5,497 bases of DNA from contig JAJXTJ010000107.1 of the NCBI GenBank assembly GCA_021783895.1, positions 1 through 5,497 on the forward strand. Direction: 5' to 3'. Below are positions 4,897 to 5,497 of the stretch, in pieces (position 1 is the stretch's first letter; the number at the start of each line of letters is the position of its first letter). This DNA comes from Pseudomonadota bacterium (lineage in GTDB: Bacteria; Pseudomonadota; Gammaproteobacteria; Burkholderiales; Sulfuricellaceae). The position numbers and the translations under genes are program-made. The notes under the pieces were generated by a model. It was not told the origin of the DNA. It saw only the letters and a program-made list of their open reading frames with translations, and did not search any database.

Positions 4897-5354
4897 GGCA
4901 ACAGGAAGCGGCTGGGGGACACGGCGTCGGTGAACGGGTCGAACGCTGCGCCCACGTCGTGCCGGTCGTTGACGGGGATGCCGGCGTGTTCGACCCAGGC
5001 GTGGGCGATGAGCCCGCCATCGGCCAGCCGCACACCGATGCGCAGCTGGCAATACACGCCCCTGCGCCGCAGCAGCCACCACAGGTAGAGCGAGCGGGTG
5101 AGGCAGTTGTCGGGGCCCAGCGTGTGATGGGTGGCCTGGTTGACGAGGGTGCCGATGCGCACCAGGTCGTCGTGGGTATGCGGGCTGGATCGGGAACGGG
5201 GCGTGCGATGCAGCCGGGCCTGCAGGTGCTGCAGGCCGAGCAGGCGCAGCGCGATCCGGAACAGCGGCAGCAGCGCCATCGCGGTCAGGAAGGTGCGGCG
5301 GTCCGTTGCGGGAAGGGCGCGGAATTGGCCGATTTTTCGGGTGAGGCGCTGCAT
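4893..5354 (-). CDS. lasso peptide B2 protein, transglutaminase-like leader peptidase
   Basis: This encodes 153 residues. In lasso pathways the B2 protein is the cysteine protease that removes the leader after the residue that follows the conserved Thr, working with B1 and ATP. Seen: a helical, Arg-rich N-terminus with a hydrophobic stretch (TAMALLPLFRIALRLLG, 24-40), then the catalytic Cys84 in DNCLTRSL, His118 in AHAWVE and Asp130 in VND. The spacings (34 and 12) closely match the Cys-His-Asp arrangement of McjB. The length is standard for a stand-alone B2 without a fused B1 domain. The ATG at 5354 has no clear Shine-Dalgarno site; shorter starts would cut into the conserved helical region. 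It is the first lasso gene in the operon and overlaps the cyclase by 4 bp. The 48 bases upstream show no convincing promoter, so it may be read from further upstream. Confidence 0.92.
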   Translation of the reverse strand: MQRLTRKIGQFRALPATDRRTFLTAMALLPLFRIALRLLGLQHLQARLHRTPRSRSSPHTHDDLVRIGTLVNQATHHTLGPDNCLTRSLYLWWLLRRRGVYCQLRIGVRLADGGLIAHAWVEHAGIPVNDRHDVGAAFDPFTDAVSPSRFLLP

Positions 5355-5402
5355 GGAGCGGGTAAGAGCGGTTGTAATGGAGTCGTTCGGCGGACCGGGC
5401 GG

Positions 5403-5497
5403 CTACGGTTGCCTGATCAGGCTTTCAGCAGGTATGCCCAAACCTTTGTGCAGGCGCCACACCATGGCCATGGTCAGGGGGCGCTTGCGATTGAGGA
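5403..5497 (-). CDS. 3' end of a HigA-type XRE antitoxin / regulator (partial)
   Basis: A minus-strand frame enters from the window edge and reads LNRKRPLTMAMVWRLHKGLG, then IPAESLIRQP and a TAG stop (5405-5403). The pattern 'LNRKRPLT..M...LH.GLGIPAE.LI' is typical of the C-terminal part of HigA-like helix-turn-helix antitoxins, in which a HigB-type toxin gene usually lies upstream. Only 30 residues are visible, so whether the gene is intact and whether a toxin partner exists cannot be seen here. It reads in the same direction as the lasso genes and ends 48 bases before B2. It is either the end of a neighbouring toxin-antitoxin pair or a regulator cotranscribed with the cluster. Confidence 0.7.
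   Translation of the reverse strand, partial: LNRKRPLTMAMVWRLHKGLGIPAESLIRQP

Noticed and set aside
4897..5082. Upstream extension of the cyclase to an ATG at 5082
   Set aside because: The added 62 residues are Arg/Pro-rich shadow of B2. The family starts with M-(C/S)-G-I, which is met at the GTG overlapping the B2 stop.
4279..5088. 269-codon open frame on the plus strand
   Set aside because: It lies antisense to the cyclase and the end of B2, both of which have clear family motifs. It has no recognisable domain, and long open antisense frames are expected in GC-rich DNA.

Overview
The window holds a compact lasso-peptide (RiPP) biosynthetic operon, with every gene on the minus strand. Read in the direction of transcription, from high to low coordinates, it runs: the 3' end of a HigA-type XRE antitoxin/regulator (5497-5403); lasso B2, a transglutaminase-like leader peptidase (5354-4893); lasso C, an asparagine-synthetase-like macrolactam cyclase (4896-3004); a precursor gene (2954-2523); a PRMT-like methyltransferase with a C-terminal PqqD-like domain (2513-1395); an HPr-kinase-like lasso kinase (1395-532); and lasso B1, a PqqD-like leader-recognition protein (535-263). 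A GTAG-type REP pair in inverted orientation (177-261) closes the operon. Beyond it are about 100 bases of G-rich non-coding DNA, a possible sigma70-type promoter and a possible start of another minus-strand gene that leaves the window. No exporter (D), TonB receptor or lasso isopeptidase gene is in the window.

The precursor is the exciting part. Its N-terminus carries the lasso leader signature (YxxPxLxxLG followed by T-R before G). It then continues straight into a Peptidase_S74-type domain (intramolecular chaperone, as on phage endosialidase and tail-fibre proteins). Between the predicted leader cleavage site and the predicted S74 self-cleavage site (Ser-Asp, with Lys at Ser+5) lie exactly 18 residues, GTGATANGDGGQMMMVVS. 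That is a normal lasso core length. It has Gly1 and Asp9 for a 9-residue ring, and it ends in Ser, the residue that paeninodin-type lasso kinases phosphorylate when it is C-terminal. The neighbouring HprK-like kinase fits this model. The inference is that B2 plus B1 cut the N-terminal side, the S74 domain cuts itself off the C-terminal side, C closes the ring, and the kinase and methyltransferase tailor the product.

Base composition is mosaic. The flanks (B2 and the first ~140 residues of the cyclase; kinase and B1) are GC-rich, 68-73% in hand-counted 60-base samples. The middle (rest of the cyclase, precursor, methyltransferase) drops to 37-50% in sampled lines. This suggests that a specificity cassette of about 3 kb was exchanged by recombination inside a resident lasso operon.

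Organism: the high-GC flanks, the 'TGTAGGAG' REP pair and the gene set suggest a GC-rich proteobacterium, most likely a gammaproteobacterium of the Xanthomonadales/Lysobacter kind. This assignment is weak. The gene order and overlaps (4-bp GTGA and ATGA, 1-bp TAGTG) indicate one polycistronic, translationally coupled transcript, in which only the precursor has its own strong Shine-Dalgarno sequence.
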